Assembly (NCBI GenBank): GCA_947179485.1
Contig: OX359246.1
Coordinates: 3,038,001 to 3,102,000 of the forward strand
DNA from: Allacma fusca
Taxonomy: Eukaryota > Arthropoda > Collembola > Symphypleona > Sminthuridae
DNA length: 64,000 bases
Direction: 5' to 3'
Part shown: piece after piece, positions 12,035-21,719 of the stretch
How positions within the stretch are numbered: the first letter of the stretch is position 1
Layout: each line of letters starts with the position of its first letter
The notes under the pieces: generated by a model
What the model saw: the letters and a program-made list of their open reading frames with translations, nothing else
Databases searched by the model: none
Told to the model about the DNA's origin: nothing
Position numbers and translations under genes: made by a program

Positions 12035-12888
12035 TAGGAGCTTTTTAACGGAGCTTCCGCTCAAATCTGTTTCATCAACGGATCGACTCATGGTCACACA
12101 GGATGTAGTAAGGAAGAGCGCGGCCCACTGGAGTTCATTGGCGTCACTAAACTTTGTAAAACTCCTTGGAATTTTCCCTGTGACTATTACTACGAGAATA
12201 GTTTCTTTGATGTACAAAACCGGACCTAGCTACACACTATCAACTATACCTGTAACCCCCGGGATGGATTTCGTTGACAATGCGGAAATCGTTGATGTTA
12301 ATGCCCCTTTCGCTACATTGAATTCAATAGGTATGTTTGGGAAAGTTAAATTGAAAATGCGAAAACTAAATAACAATATTTGCCTGTCTAGAGATTTATA
12401 TTGGGGTAGACAGAAACTGCTACGATTCTGCTGATGTTAAGTTTTCAAAATTCAAAAGTACTCTGTTGCAGTCATATTTATTTATAAGTGGAATCTTTGC
12501 TACGGAAACGTTTTTGCAAACATTATGAAGTTGCTAATTAAAGTAAAATCATATTCATAAGAATACCGAAACTTATCTCCTGTAAGTAGTTCCCTTGATG
12601 ATGTATGCTATATGTATATGCACACAATGCATGTTCACATATACTTGACATTTCCATAAATGTCGGATAATTTTTATTATGGACTTCAAAATCAATAAGC
12701 TGGAAAGAATGATAAGCCATATATAACATTGACTCTTTCCAGGAATGACCATTTGCGTTTGGGGAATCAACAACCAGCAGAGGGTAAACTTTTCCTACAC
12801 ACCAAACTTATTTGGATCAGAAATACCAAAAGGGGCCCTCTCCAAATGTGTAATACACATAAAAACACTTGCTACAAATTTGTCCTAA
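12035..12888 (+). pseudogene. WSD-like copy B, C-domain and last exons (open, gene body lost)
   Basis: Exon 12,035-12,330 follows the acceptor CAACATTATAG and ends at AATAG/GTATGT. It is fully open and reads ELPLKSVSSTDRLMVTQDVV, then PSYTLSTIPVT and DFVDNAEIVDVNAPFATLNS. Exon 12,743-12,888 follows CTCTTTCCAG. The phase-1 junction gives Gly, then MTICVWGINNQQRVNFSYTP and LFGSEIPKGALSK, ending at TAA 12,886-12,888. Both exons and both splice sites look usable, yet the catalytic exon is absent because the region upstream is replaced by a transposon. The parts fit the C-terminal domain of a WS/DGAT-type O-acyltransferase. It may be a recently killed gene. Confidence 0.65.
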
Positions 12889-12982
12889 AACATGTAGCAT
12901 TATGCTACTTCCACTAATAAGTAAATTAAACTGGATTGTTAATGTAATAACATGTGTTGCTTAGCATGTAGTCAGTACAATA

Positions 12983-13175
12983 GAGCATCTCGGGCGGTTA
13001 AAATTTACGGGTAAGCCCGCAAAAAGCCCGGCCCGCACGGGCTTCGAGCGGGTACGGGTAAAAATTATTACGTTTGACGGGTAACGGGCGGGTACGGTCT
13101 TTTCATCGCGGTTAAAAAAGACCGTGAAAGCCCGTAAAAGCCCGTGAGAAATTCCATTAGTTGTGAATGCAGGAG
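12983..13175. repeat. GC-rich CGGGC/GCCCG word array
   Basis: The AT-rich 3' flank of copy B ends at a TAGTCAGTACAAT word that is also found at 5346 and 58,357. The sequence then switches to AGAGCATCTCGGGCGG and a dense array of GGGTA/GCCCG words (AAAGCCCGGCCCGCACGGGC, GACGGGTAACGGGCGGGTAC, AAAGCCCGTAAAAGCCCGTG). The start AGCATC resembles the AGCATCACC ends at 13,281 and 53,143. It is probably one end of an array-type non-autonomous transposon; its other end was not found. Confidence 0.55.
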
Positions 13176-13280
13176 CAGCGGTTGTGAATGAACATAGACA
13201 TTTAACTTGAACGAATTTCAGACGTTTGCAATTTTAGCTTTCAAACAAACTAACGCTTGGTGTACGATATAGCATCACCC

Positions 13281-13395
13281 CGTGGGATATTTTAGGCTCG
13301 TGCCCGTCTGTACGACTGTTACTAAATAACAAAGGCAGGTATGCAAGAAAACTTTTCTTGCATACCTGCCTTTGTTATTTAGTAAGTTTCATAGT
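13281..13395. mobile_element. Truncated element with 67-bp hairpin
   Basis: The segment 13,217-13,390 is the reverse complement of 53,565-53,735. It includes the element end AGCATCACCCCGTGGGATAT, the word TACGACTG and a 67-bp palindrome at 13,319-13,385. The two copies part company just after GTTTCAT at about 13,392. The complete relative at 53.1-53.7 kb has both ends, so this is a 3'-truncated, inverted copy. Confidence 0.65.
13319..13385. repeat. Perfect 67-bp palindrome (33-bp arms, 1-base centre)
   Basis: The left arm starts TTACTAAATAACAAAGGCAG and the right arm ends with its exact complement around a single central C. It is a perfect hairpin. The copy at 53,565-53,631 keeps every base except one, where A is G; this would still pair as G-U in RNA. 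Confidence 0.9.
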
Positions 13396-13417
13396 AGTAT
13401 ATAAGCTTAAGCCCATC

Positions 13418-13600
13418 CAGCCTGAATTGGCCCCATGGTAAAGGATAGGTGAACTAGATAAGGGTCATTGCCCAAGGTCATGACCTTTTTTATTTATTTT
13501 TGAATTGGCCTAATGGTAAAGTTATACCCTTTTGAATTGGCCTAACGGTAAAGGATACCCGACCTTGATAGGGGTCAGGGTCATCCTTGTTATGTCGAAA
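13418..13600 (+). repeat. Degenerate tandem repeat TGAATTGGCC-AATGGTAAAG
   Basis: Three copies of a ~26-bp unit (TGAATTGGCCCCATGGTAAA at 13,421, TGAATTGGCCTAATGGTAAA at about 13,501 and TGAATTGGCCTAACGGTAAA at 13,531) are interleaved with GATAAGGGTCAT / GATAGGGGTCAG. GGCCTAAYGGTAAAG is reminiscent of a tRNA A-box, but I see no matching B-box or cloverleaf, so no tRNA gene is called. The sequence lies on the left shoulder of the viral element. Confidence 0.5.
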
Positions 13601-13931
13601 TTGCTTTAAAACGTACTACTCAAAAATAAACGTTCTGAATTCCCTCGTATACGTATATCAAAGGGATAAAACGTATTAAACCCAATGCCCGATCGTTTGG
13701 CAGAGTAGTTAAAGCACTGAATTGTAAATACAATTATAAGCTTCGAGACTTGATAACCTTCATGAAAATGTTTACAGGTTAAATATATCATCCAATAACG
13801 GTAAGTGGATAATGAAAAACCAAAACAAATAGTTTGTTTCTCCCCTATATATGGGGTTTGTTTTGCCATAGCAGAGTATCATTTGCTCCACAATTCCTTC
13901 TGCTCTATAACAAACAAGTTCATTTATTTTT

Positions 13932-14165
13932 TTGAAAAATTTTGTTTCAAAAATGTCTGTGAATTTTGAAAACTCCCCTGCATCACCTGATATAATTGAG
14001 GTACCATTTGAAGATCCGTCTCCAACAAAATTTCCGCGATTTGAGACAATCTTTGTTGAAGACAATGAAGATACAGAGGAACCCAAAGTGTATCATGGGG
14101 AAATAGAAAAGGAAGAAGAAGAAGAAGAACACGACCGAAAAAACAGGAGCAAAAGAAAATCTTAG
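13932..14165 (+). CDS. Small acidic protein of the Polinton-like element
   Basis: An open frame of 77 codons with possible starts at 13,932 and 13,953. The product is rich in Asp/Glu and Pro, contains a run of seven Glu residues, and ends in a basic cluster (DRKNRSKRKS). It has no membrane segment and no family I recognise. It is the first gene of a rightward set that continues into the Cys-rich twin genes only 2 bp downstream. The acid run followed by a basic tail could be a nuclear or DNA-associated protein, but that is a guess. Composition and position support a real gene; function is unknown. Confidence 0.45.
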   Translation: MKNFVSKMSVNFENSPASPDIIEVPFEDPSPTKFPRFETIFVEDNEDTEEPKVYHGEIEKEEEEEEHDRKNRSKRKS

Positions 14166-14167
14166 GT

Positions 14168-14896
14168 TTGAAAGAAAACTTATTTTTGAAAATTGACCCG
14201 GAACTTATACATGAAGCAAAAATATATTGGATAGAAAAACGAGCTTTACATGAGCGGATACTGTACTTAGCAGCAATCATGTTCTATCATGTGTGCCAAC
14301 AACCATTCAACCAATTACAGGTATCGCTACTATGTAATTGTAAAGAATTCGAGTTTCTTCGACAAAACTGGAGGAGTAAAGTTCGCTGGTTCAGAAGACA
14401 CAAGGACAACTCCCACAACTATCTAAACTATCGTAACATGTTCCCGCAGCTTCTACTAAATCATCTATCTCCACCTAAACAATTAGTAGTCACAGAACTT
14501 CCAAAATTTCCTAAAGCAATGGATCTTGAATTTCGGTTAAAATCATTTAGTGCGAACTGGAATGATACCCATTTCTATAATGGCAAGCCCTTTACCGATG
14601 GGAAAGGTAAAGACATGGCTCAAAAATATTACGTGGCGGAAACTGGAGGAACTGCATACTGTGTTTATTGTGGGGGTTATGGCTCATTCAGATATCACAA
14701 TCCAACAACTCGACCATGATGTCAATCCACTTGTGCGTTGAAAAAACGCATGCCAGATCCTGAAACAGAGTGTCATCGCCAAATTCTCGTCTGGGAAGGG
14801 GACTTACCGACATTTCATTCCAAGATTGAGAAAAAAACTGACGAAAAGAAGCCTCTTAGACAGCTTATCATCGTGTTAAGAAAAGCTATAATTTAA
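14168..14896 (+). pseudogene. Cys-rich viral protein, twin 1 (one nonsense codon)
   Basis: The frame starts at ATG 14,168 and runs 183 codons to a TGA at 14,717-14,719. It then stays open in the same frame to TAA 14,894-14,896 (242 codons in all). Features in order: HEAKIYWIEKRALHERILYL, LCNCKEFEF, a Pro/Leu-rich part with LLNHLSPPKQLVVTELPKFP, MAQKYYVAETGGTAYC, CVYCGG, and beyond the stop a Cys/His-containing tail. The twin immediately downstream has Cys where this copy has TGA. The C-x-C and C-x2-C-G pairs suggest a metal-binding fold. I do not recognise the family. Confidence 0.6.
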
Positions 14897-15550
14897 GGAT
14901 TAACAGGAAACACGAAGACGAAGCTAGATGGTATTGGTCCCGAAAACGATTTGTTAATGAGCTGATGGAACATATGGCAGCAATAATGCTGGAGCATGAA
15001 TGCCCAGAGTTTCCAAATGAGTACCATCCAACGTTTCTGTGTAATTGCAAAGAATTTGACTATTTTAGGAATATGGGGACAGTTCGAATTAAAGGGTTGA
15101 ACAAAATATTACCCTATGATCCAACCATATCATTTTCATCGTATCAAAATCACATGCCACAGTACCTGGTAAATCATCTTGATGCTCCTAAAGAAACGGC
15201 AATCACGGACTTTCCCAAATTTCCAGCGGCAATGGCTGGCATATCGTATAAATTCGTTTAAAACACATTGTGGTTATTACAATGGTGATAACGACGATGC
15301 CGCTGCTGGAAATAATGGTGAGTATAGGGAAGTAGATGATCAAGACTCCATGGCACAGCTGTATTGTGTTGCACAGAGCGGAGGTTCCGCATTTTGTGTT
15401 TACTGTGGTGGCTGTGGTATTTTTAATACAAATGAAGCTTTCAAACGCCCATGCTGTCTTCCCTCTTGCTGTATGAAGAATGATGTATATCGTCAAATAG
15501 AAGAAAAACGTGTATTTTCCACGGGATCTCAGCATGAGATTATTTTGTAA
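14893..15550 (+). pseudogene. Cys-rich viral protein, twin 2 (frameshift)
   Basis: Homologous to the gene just upstream along its length: EARWYWSRKRFVNELMEHMA, LCNCKEFDY, YLVNHLDAPKE, DFPKFPAAM, SMAQLYCVAQSGGSAFC, CVYCGGCG and a Cys-rich end (RPCCLPSCCMK). The first half is open in one frame to about 15,240 and the second half in another from about 15,245 to TAA 15,548-15,550, so at least one indel separates them. Alignment with twin 1 extends upstream of the first ATG (14,965) to about 14,893. The pair therefore arose by tandem duplication and then diverged strongly. Function unknown. Confidence 0.6.
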
Positions 15551-15657
15551 GCATTCTATTTTTGTTTGTAAAAAAAAACCTTTGATAAATAAAGCTTCAC
15601 TCATGTATATATATAATGTTGGACAATTACGTATTCATTCAATCATTCAATGTCATC

Positions 15658-17141
15658 ATGGCGGGATTCACATTTACCTTGCTTAGCGATGCATCTTATA
15701 ATTATTACCCCGAAAACACTATAATTAATTTTCGAAACAAGTTATCTACAAGACTTGAGTTGGATTTTCGAGAATATGAGGTTGCGCTAGCTTCCTGTAC
15801 ATACACATCTACAGATGTATTTATTAAAGAGGGCGAGGAATTGGGCACTGCGTCGGTCTGTTGTACAGGATCGGATTTACTGTCTACCTCTTTACTAGAT
15901 CTGAGCTCTGTTAAATGGGTTGACGGAGACACAGTAAAGTGTAAGTTATTTTCTCATTCCAACTATTCCGCAGAGCATATGTTTTGTGAATACTTATCCG
16001 TCATGACAAGAGATTTGAATAAACTGAATGCAGCGTCCTATATGGAAATCACAAAGGGAAGCGGTAATCAAAAATTGATTTATGAATTCGAACTATCTGA
16101 TAGAGTCAAGAAAATTTTCGGGTTCCAGGATGGTATGATAAAGATGGACCCAGTCGCGGCTCCTGCAAGTTTAGACAGTGAGAAAACAATTATCACTGGT
16201 ATGAATAGTATAAACAGAATACCTTTCCTTTTTGTGCCTCTAGAAAAGATGTTTCGGGTAGAAGTGAGGAGGGCAGATGATCCTATCGATTTTGTTTGGC
16301 AAGCTCCACGTTACTACGTACTACCAACAAGAGATTCTACTATAAAAACTTTCAAGTATCTAGACAAAATCAGTCCGAAGGTTGGAAATAACAATAATTT
16401 AACCATTGATACAATTCCACTCCAAGATGAAGTAGTAGCAGTAACAATTTACAAACGACTGTTAATGAACTTGGGATTGGACAACCATCCATATGACACT
16501 ATGCAATTTTACAATGACAGCCACAAATCGTTTAGAAATTATTCTTCCCACATTCAGTTGAAGTACTATCTACTAAAAGATGATGTAATTGCTGTGTCTA
16601 ATAGAGATTCCAAGAATGTTATTAAGGCTGGGTTTAACCACAATTTATTTCAACAAATGATGAGTACATTAAGTGAAGCACTGCCGTTCGATTGGAAGAT
16701 AAATCCAATCAAATAATCATAGAGTACGACAAAAATTCAAAAATGAATGACTACACGTTATCAAGTATAATAAAACATTATTTGGGATTTCATGCAGGCA
16801 GTGAAAGCGCACGTACAGTCAAATCAAGTCCATTTTCAAAGTTTAGGGCGCGTCATAGATTCTACAAGGATTTTGCAAATGATCTTCTGTTTGTATACTG
16901 TGACGTTATAGTAAACCAATTTGTTGGTGATGCGTATGCACCGCTTTTAAGATGCATGCCTTTGACGTATCATAACGGCCGTGCATTTGAAGACGAATTT
17001 ATGAATCTAACATATCTCCCATTGAAAACACGTTCATTTGATAGTATACATGTGTATACAATGAATGAATCGGGAGAACCACCCCCATTTGAAGTTGGTG
17101 ACTTTAAGTGTACACTGCATTTTCGGGAACAGAGAAGCTAA
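15658..17141 (+). pseudogene. Capsid-associated protein of Polinton-like element (frameshift)
   Basis: From ATG 15,658 the product opens with a FTFTLLSDAS...YYPENTI strand and an RLELDFREYEVAL segment. That is the pattern of a family seen beside F54H12.2-like genes in many arthropod elements (recalled as 'F-V-L-x-S-N-x-S..Y-x-P-x-N'). The frame stops at 16,714-16,716, and the C-terminal part continues in another frame (about 16,740-17,141). That part contains the VYCDVIVNQFVGD and APLLRCMPL segments and ends in CTLHFR, which is the usual end of the family. One indel near 16,690-16,720 therefore splits a protein of about 490 residues. A penton, fibre or minor capsid role is inferred from its position between other virion genes. 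Confidence 0.6.
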
Positions 17142-17668
17142 CGCACGTTATAAAACAATCATGGTCAAGAAAGTGTTCTGATAAGGATAGTAAGTTTTAC
17201 AGGATTCATAGACCACAATATGGGAATAGAGTTCAATACGGGCGTGGATTACTGTTTTATCGCGGATCAAACAATCGCCAAAAAGGTAGTGGCTTAGGAT
17301 CATTCTTTGGGTCAATTGCGAGGCGATTAATACCTTTTGCGGCAAAGTATATTTTCCCACATGCAAGAACAGCTTTAAAAAATGTTGCTATGGATGTTTT
17401 GGATGGAGGTAGACCCTTACGTGAGGCGTTGCGTGACAGAGGGCTCACTGCACTTAAAGGAGTGGGAAATGATATTATGAATCAGTCGGGATCTGGGTTT
17501 AGTCGGAAACGAAAGCTTGACAAAAATCGGCTGTTCAATTATAAGAAAATAAAACGCAGTTCAAAAATCGGTCGTGGAAGTTAGAAAAAACCTAAAAAGC
17601 GTAAGACTGGTCGTGGACTCTTGAAACTACGCGTGCAGAAGCGGAAAAAAATTAATAAAAAAACGTAA
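17108..17668 (+). pseudogene. pVI/pX-like basic virion protein (nonsense near end)
   Basis: The central part reads YGRGLLFYRG, then a Gly-rich stretch (KGSGLGSFFGSIARRLIPFA), an Ala-rich helix (ARTALKNVAMDVLDGG) and LKGVGNDIM. This is the layout of the small basic core or membrane-lytic-type proteins of Polinton-like elements and of adenovirus pVI/pX. The frame has a TAG at 17,582-17,584 followed by 27 very basic codons (KKPKKRKTGRG...) to TAA 17,666-17,668, so a nuclear-targeting tail was probably lost by nonsense mutation. The annotated 5' end is uncertain because the first ~35 codons overlap the preceding gene in another frame. Confidence 0.55.
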
Positions 17669-17695
17669 AAACAGTCGAAACATCTTTTCATAATC

Positions 17696-18925
17696 ATGGG
17701 TGCGGATCATCATTATCTACGAAGTGAACTGGACATTTTTAAACGTGAGGGTTACGATATGAGCATTCTCACTACGCAGTCATGTGACATTTATCCAAAT
17801 TGTTCATTATCTGAGACTGCAGTTCCACTAACATTTATTGTCAATAGCACTGACGCACATTATATTGAACCTAGATAAACCAGGTTATGTTTACGGCTGC
17901 GTATATTAGATGACAAAAGTGCTGCAAACGGTACCGCAACTGTGGTAGCTCCCGTCAACAATATTCTTCATTCAATTTTTTCACAGTGCTCTGTGTACTT
18001 GAATGAAACATTGATTACACCCACACATCCTTACTATGCCTACAGATGAATGTTCGAAAGGTTGTTGTTATTTTCCAAGGAGTACAATGAAACTCAATCA
18101 CAATGCACCGGATACTTTAAAAACAACGACCCTGAATCAACTGACGTTTTGGCAGCAGGATCCTACAAATCACGATTCGAAATGAGTAAGGGTAGTAAGG
18201 TTTTTGAAGTCTTTGGTCGGCCTCATGTGGATCTATTTGCTCAACCAGATTTTTTACCACCGGGTTTTGATTTAAAAATTGTATTTCATCGCTCCACGGA
18301 TGGTTTCACGCTTCATTGTCCAGGAGGCGCAGTAGGGGTAGCCACACCTCGATACAGACTAAACATTTTGGAAGCAAAGCTACAAGTTACGAGACACAAA
18401 ATACTGGCGGCTGCAGCAATTGAGCATATAAGACAATGGGAAGGAGGTGATGTTGCAAATCTGTACTTGAACAAAGTAGATGTGAAAAGTTTTTCATTAC
18501 CAACTGGTACCTTATCAAGAATTGAGGAGGGAGTTTTCAAAAGTGGGCAGTTACCGGAACGTCTTGTGCTCGCTATTGTACGCAGTGCAAATATAAATGG
18601 CACTGGAACAACTAATCCATACCTTTTTGGCAGCCATGATTTGTCTCATATAAATGTATCAGTTAATGGTGATACCAACGAGGTTTACCCTTTGGATGTG
18701 GACTTTAGAGAAGATAGTATTCGAGTTCAAGAAGCCGTTAGCAATATTTACAGGGCAATTGGAATGGATAATAAGGATGCGAGTATTGACTTTAGCGTTA
18801 ACGATTTTGTAAACAACCGTGCGCTGTATGTATATGAGATTGCCCCGATTAGTGACGCGCGTGCTCTGCCCAGATTTGGAAATATCAAGATTGAGCTAAG
18901 GTTTAGAACGGCCACAACAACCTAG
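17696..18925 (+). pseudogene. Major-capsid-like protein, F54H12.2 type (two stops)
   Basis: One reading frame of 410 codons from ATG 17,696 to TAG 18,923-18,925, with an in-frame TAA (17,876-17,878) and TGA (18,047-18,049). Diagnostic segments are HPYYAYR before the TGA, FEVFGRPHVDLFAQPDFLPP, GFDLKIVFHRS, LPERLVLAIV, TNPYLFG and a C-terminal IKIELRFR. I recognise this from the family commonly labelled 'uncharacterized protein F54H12.2' in invertebrate genomes. A double jelly-roll major capsid role is an inference from length, strand-rich sequence and neighbours. The two stops mean no intact protein can be made. Confidence 0.65.
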
Positions 18926-18944
18926 TGTTTCTATCGGTAACAAA

Positions 18945-19115
18945 TAGTTGGGCTCGACTCGACTCGAAACAAAAACCCGGTGTAAATTCCACTTTTGGAC
19001 TCGAACCCGAACTCGGGACATTCGAGTCGGGAAATGTTTTTGTACCCGAAACCGAGACCGTTAAGAAATGTTATACTCGAAACCGACTCGAACTCGAACC
19101 GAAACCAGATACAAA
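18945..19115. repeat. ACTCGAAC word array
   Basis: Directly after the capsid-like gene there is a dense array of ACTCGA / CTCGAAC / CCCGAAAC words (GGGCTCGACTCGACTCGAAA, ACTCGAACCCGAACTCGGGA, CCGACTCGAACTCGAACCGA). The style matches the other array-type elements here, with yet another word. A single left end of the TAGTTGGGCTCGAC type is visible; no matching right end or duplication was found, so the element is truncated or boundaries are obscured. Confidence 0.5.
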
Positions 19116-20028
19116 ATACAGCATCACACAGTCCCGAAAAATGAGCATCAAACAAAGCATTTTTTTTTGTAAAAGCAAAATAATGCAGCAATCACTGTCG
19201 TAATTTCAAAACTTCATTATGATTTGGTACAACCGGCCATCCCGCCGTAATGCTCTTCATTGTTGCTTCGATGAACTTGTTATATTCTAACTTTAACCAC
19301 GTTATAAACAGCGGTAGCTTCCATATGGTATCGCCTTGAGTAGCCAAACATTTCAGTGTTAAAATGTCGGAGCCAACGAAAAAGCACGCTAGATAGGAAT
19401 GCCAGGAATACCCAAGAATTCCCGCGCCATCCTTGCCATATTAGGTTACTTAGCTTCGTGCGATAATAAAACTTAGGTATTGGTGTGTTATACGGTCATG
19501 TACAAATACTCGCGCGTACAGAGACTGTTTTGTTTTCTTTGAGGTTTTCCACAAAAACTGAATATTTTTTTAATCAGGGGTGGCAGGAAGGCTAATTTTT
19601 ATTGGTAAGGTAAAATGAATCAACAATTCCAAAATAAGTTTTTACTTTCGAGTTTTGGTAGGGACCGGTGGATTTTACAGTTAAGAACTTTCAAAGGTCA
19701 ACTACTAATGTACACCCTTATTTGTCCTTCGTGACGTTGTTTACGTATTGTGAGGAATAAGTGAAATTTACAAATTTTTCGGAGGATAATTACCCCGCTC
19801 ATTGCAACGAATAGTATCATTCAGCATCTGTCATCTCAACTTGCAGTATACGTTTGGGCTCAGCTTATACAATATCATCCTCAAGAATCTCACGTTTTCA
19901 GCAGGTATAGTTTTAATTGAAAATTTATTACTGATATTAGCGTCATTCTGGAAATGCATGGCTGCATCTTGAAGACTTCCAGACTATTGTTTACACTGTT
20001 TAAATTTTTCAGAGAACTCAATAAGAAA
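19116..20028. other. No gene recognised inside the viral element
   Basis: Mixed-composition sequence between the capsid-like gene and the next viral gene. A pyrimidine-rich acceptor-like TTTTTCAG occurs at 20,005-20,012, just upstream of the next reading frame. The unusual gap (over 900 bp) in an otherwise compact viral element suggests inserted material, consistent with the word array at its left edge. Confidence 0.4.
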
Positions 20029-20736
20029 ATGGATACTGAAATTAACCAATGCATCAAGGCTGTTGAAGGCGAGACCTCCACCAGTCAACCTTAAACTGCA
20101 ATGGATTTATCTGTCCAAAGCAAGGTCTCCGCAGCTGATTCACCAATGGATTTATCAGTTCAGGCCAGTGGAGCCTCAAAGGATTTACCTATTTAGAAAA
20201 ATCCCATCAGTAAATCTCTAATAGATTTATCAGAGTCCACCGACGAATTGGATTCCCTGGCGAATGCAGCAAAATTTCGTGAAACGGAGATTGACGGTCC
20301 GAATCGACGGAGCGAATCACCTACTCGAAGGGACGTTAAAGATTCTCCATGCTCTGATGAGGGTGATGACGGAGGTCCGGCTGTGAAAAAAGCTGTCGAA
20401 GAAAAGGAAGGGGGTTACCGAAAACCATTTTTCAACCTTTATGGTCATCCCAAGGATCCCAATCGACCCAAGGTATGGTATTCCCGTTCTGAAGATGGGC
20501 AACGTTTATTCATGAACGTTCAGCGATCCACTCTGAGTGGGAAAAAGATGCGTGTCAATTGGAAACTGGAGCAGACTCCGGAAATTATCAGTAACCTTGT
20601 GTACTACTACAATACGTGCAGGGGTCGTATTAGGGATATACATGATACGCTGGATTCCTGCACGAGGCATGCTGATGAACGTATCAGGAAACATTTTGGG
20701 TTCAACCGCAACCCCAATGTTCCAGAAAATGCTTAA
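20029..20736 (+). pseudogene. Viral protein with repeated DLS motifs (two stops)
   Basis: The frame from ATG 20,029 to TAA 20,734-20,736 is interrupted by TAA 20,092-20,094 and TAG 20,194-20,196. The part from 20,248 (162 codons) is still open. The N-terminal part repeats a short motif: AMDLSVQ, SPMDLSVQ, KDLPI and LIDLSES. After an acidic linker (SPCSDEGDDGG) there is a folded-looking part (FFNLYGHPKDPNRPKVWYSR, RLFMNVQRSTLSGKKMRVNW). P-x-D-L-S is the known binding motif for the CtBP corepressor (as in adenovirus E1A), so recruitment of a host corepressor is conceivable but untested. The family is not recognised. Confidence 0.5.
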
Positions 20737-20964
20737 CCTTGTAAACTTACTTGAAAAACAAATATAAATTTTTCCGAGCATAAATACCGAGTTGAAATCA
20801 TTTTTCAAATCATTCTAACATCAACTGTTCTCTAGGCATCTGCATGCATTTTTCAATTGTCATTCCAATTCTAATCTTTTTTATGACTCTTGGCATTAAC
20901 GCTCTACTGTCGATATACCTTCATAACCACTGCTCGTTCAGTTCTCATTCAAACAGCTCCCGTA

Positions 20965-21693
20965 ATGGCTCAAGCTCAGTTGGTTAAAGCGGCTATGGAA
21001 ATTGAACATAGCATCAATGGTAAGTTAACAAAATGCCGTTTTCACAAATAATCTCCCCGCCCGCCCGCCGCCGCCGCCGCGCTTCGGTTACGGTTTGGCG
21101 AAAAAGGATGGGGAGGGGAAAAAACCAAACCTTACCCATCGCCCCACCCTTCCTTCGTACCTCGTTCGGAAGAATATGTAATATTTAAGTTGATGTAATT
21201 ATAATTTATATTTACAGACGTTGTATCTGCATCTGCTCGATACGAGGATAACCCGGACAGTTCATCTGGCCAGGATGTTTGTGGAACCTTTGACTGGGGA
21301 AAGAATTCTAATAAGAATTCTGAATGCATTTCATCAACATGCGTCAAGAAATGTGGTGAGAAGTCTAATAGGAGGAAATCCATCCCGCCCGTCAAGAATG
21401 CTGCTGTTGTGAAAACCATAACGCAAAAAATGAAGGGTACTGATGTACCTACGAAACTGAAGCGGGCCTCACGCTCTAATACAGTTTATTCCAAACCGTT
21501 TCCGAGTTTCTGCCCCGCATGCAAGGATGGGTTTAACAGACAAGATATTTTGAAAACTACGTTTGCCCAAATTGACTGGGCATGTCCGGAGTGCGACGAG
21601 AGGCAAATCACTCTAACGCAAAATCAAAGCACCATTACCATGCTGATGACCAATTTCAAGGATATTGCCATGCATTATGTAATTAAATTTTGA
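20965..21693 (+). CDS. Two-exon zinc-ribbon-like viral protein
   Basis: Exon 1 (20,965-21,019) starts at ATG and ends at AATG/GTAAGT. Exon 2 (21,218-21,693) follows a TTTATATTTACAG acceptor and ends in TGA. Joining them gives an uninterrupted 176-residue product across a phase-1 intron of 198 bp. Exon 2 carries C-G-T-F-D-W-G, C-I-S-S-T-C-V-K-K-C-G and, near the end, FCPACKDGF...WACPECDER, two C-x2-C pairs typical of a zinc ribbon (transcription-factor-like). No stop or frameshift is seen. The intron holds an odd GC-rich tract (21,057-21,090). A late-transcription or DNA-binding role is a guess from the zinc pairs. Confidence 0.55.
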
Positions 21694-21719
21694 ACCATTT
21701 TTATACTTTGTAAACTTTA

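Noticed and set aside
13418-13560. Possible tRNA or SINE head in the GGCCTAAYGGTAAAG repeats
   Set aside because: A-box-like word repeats three times without any B-box or cloverleaf.
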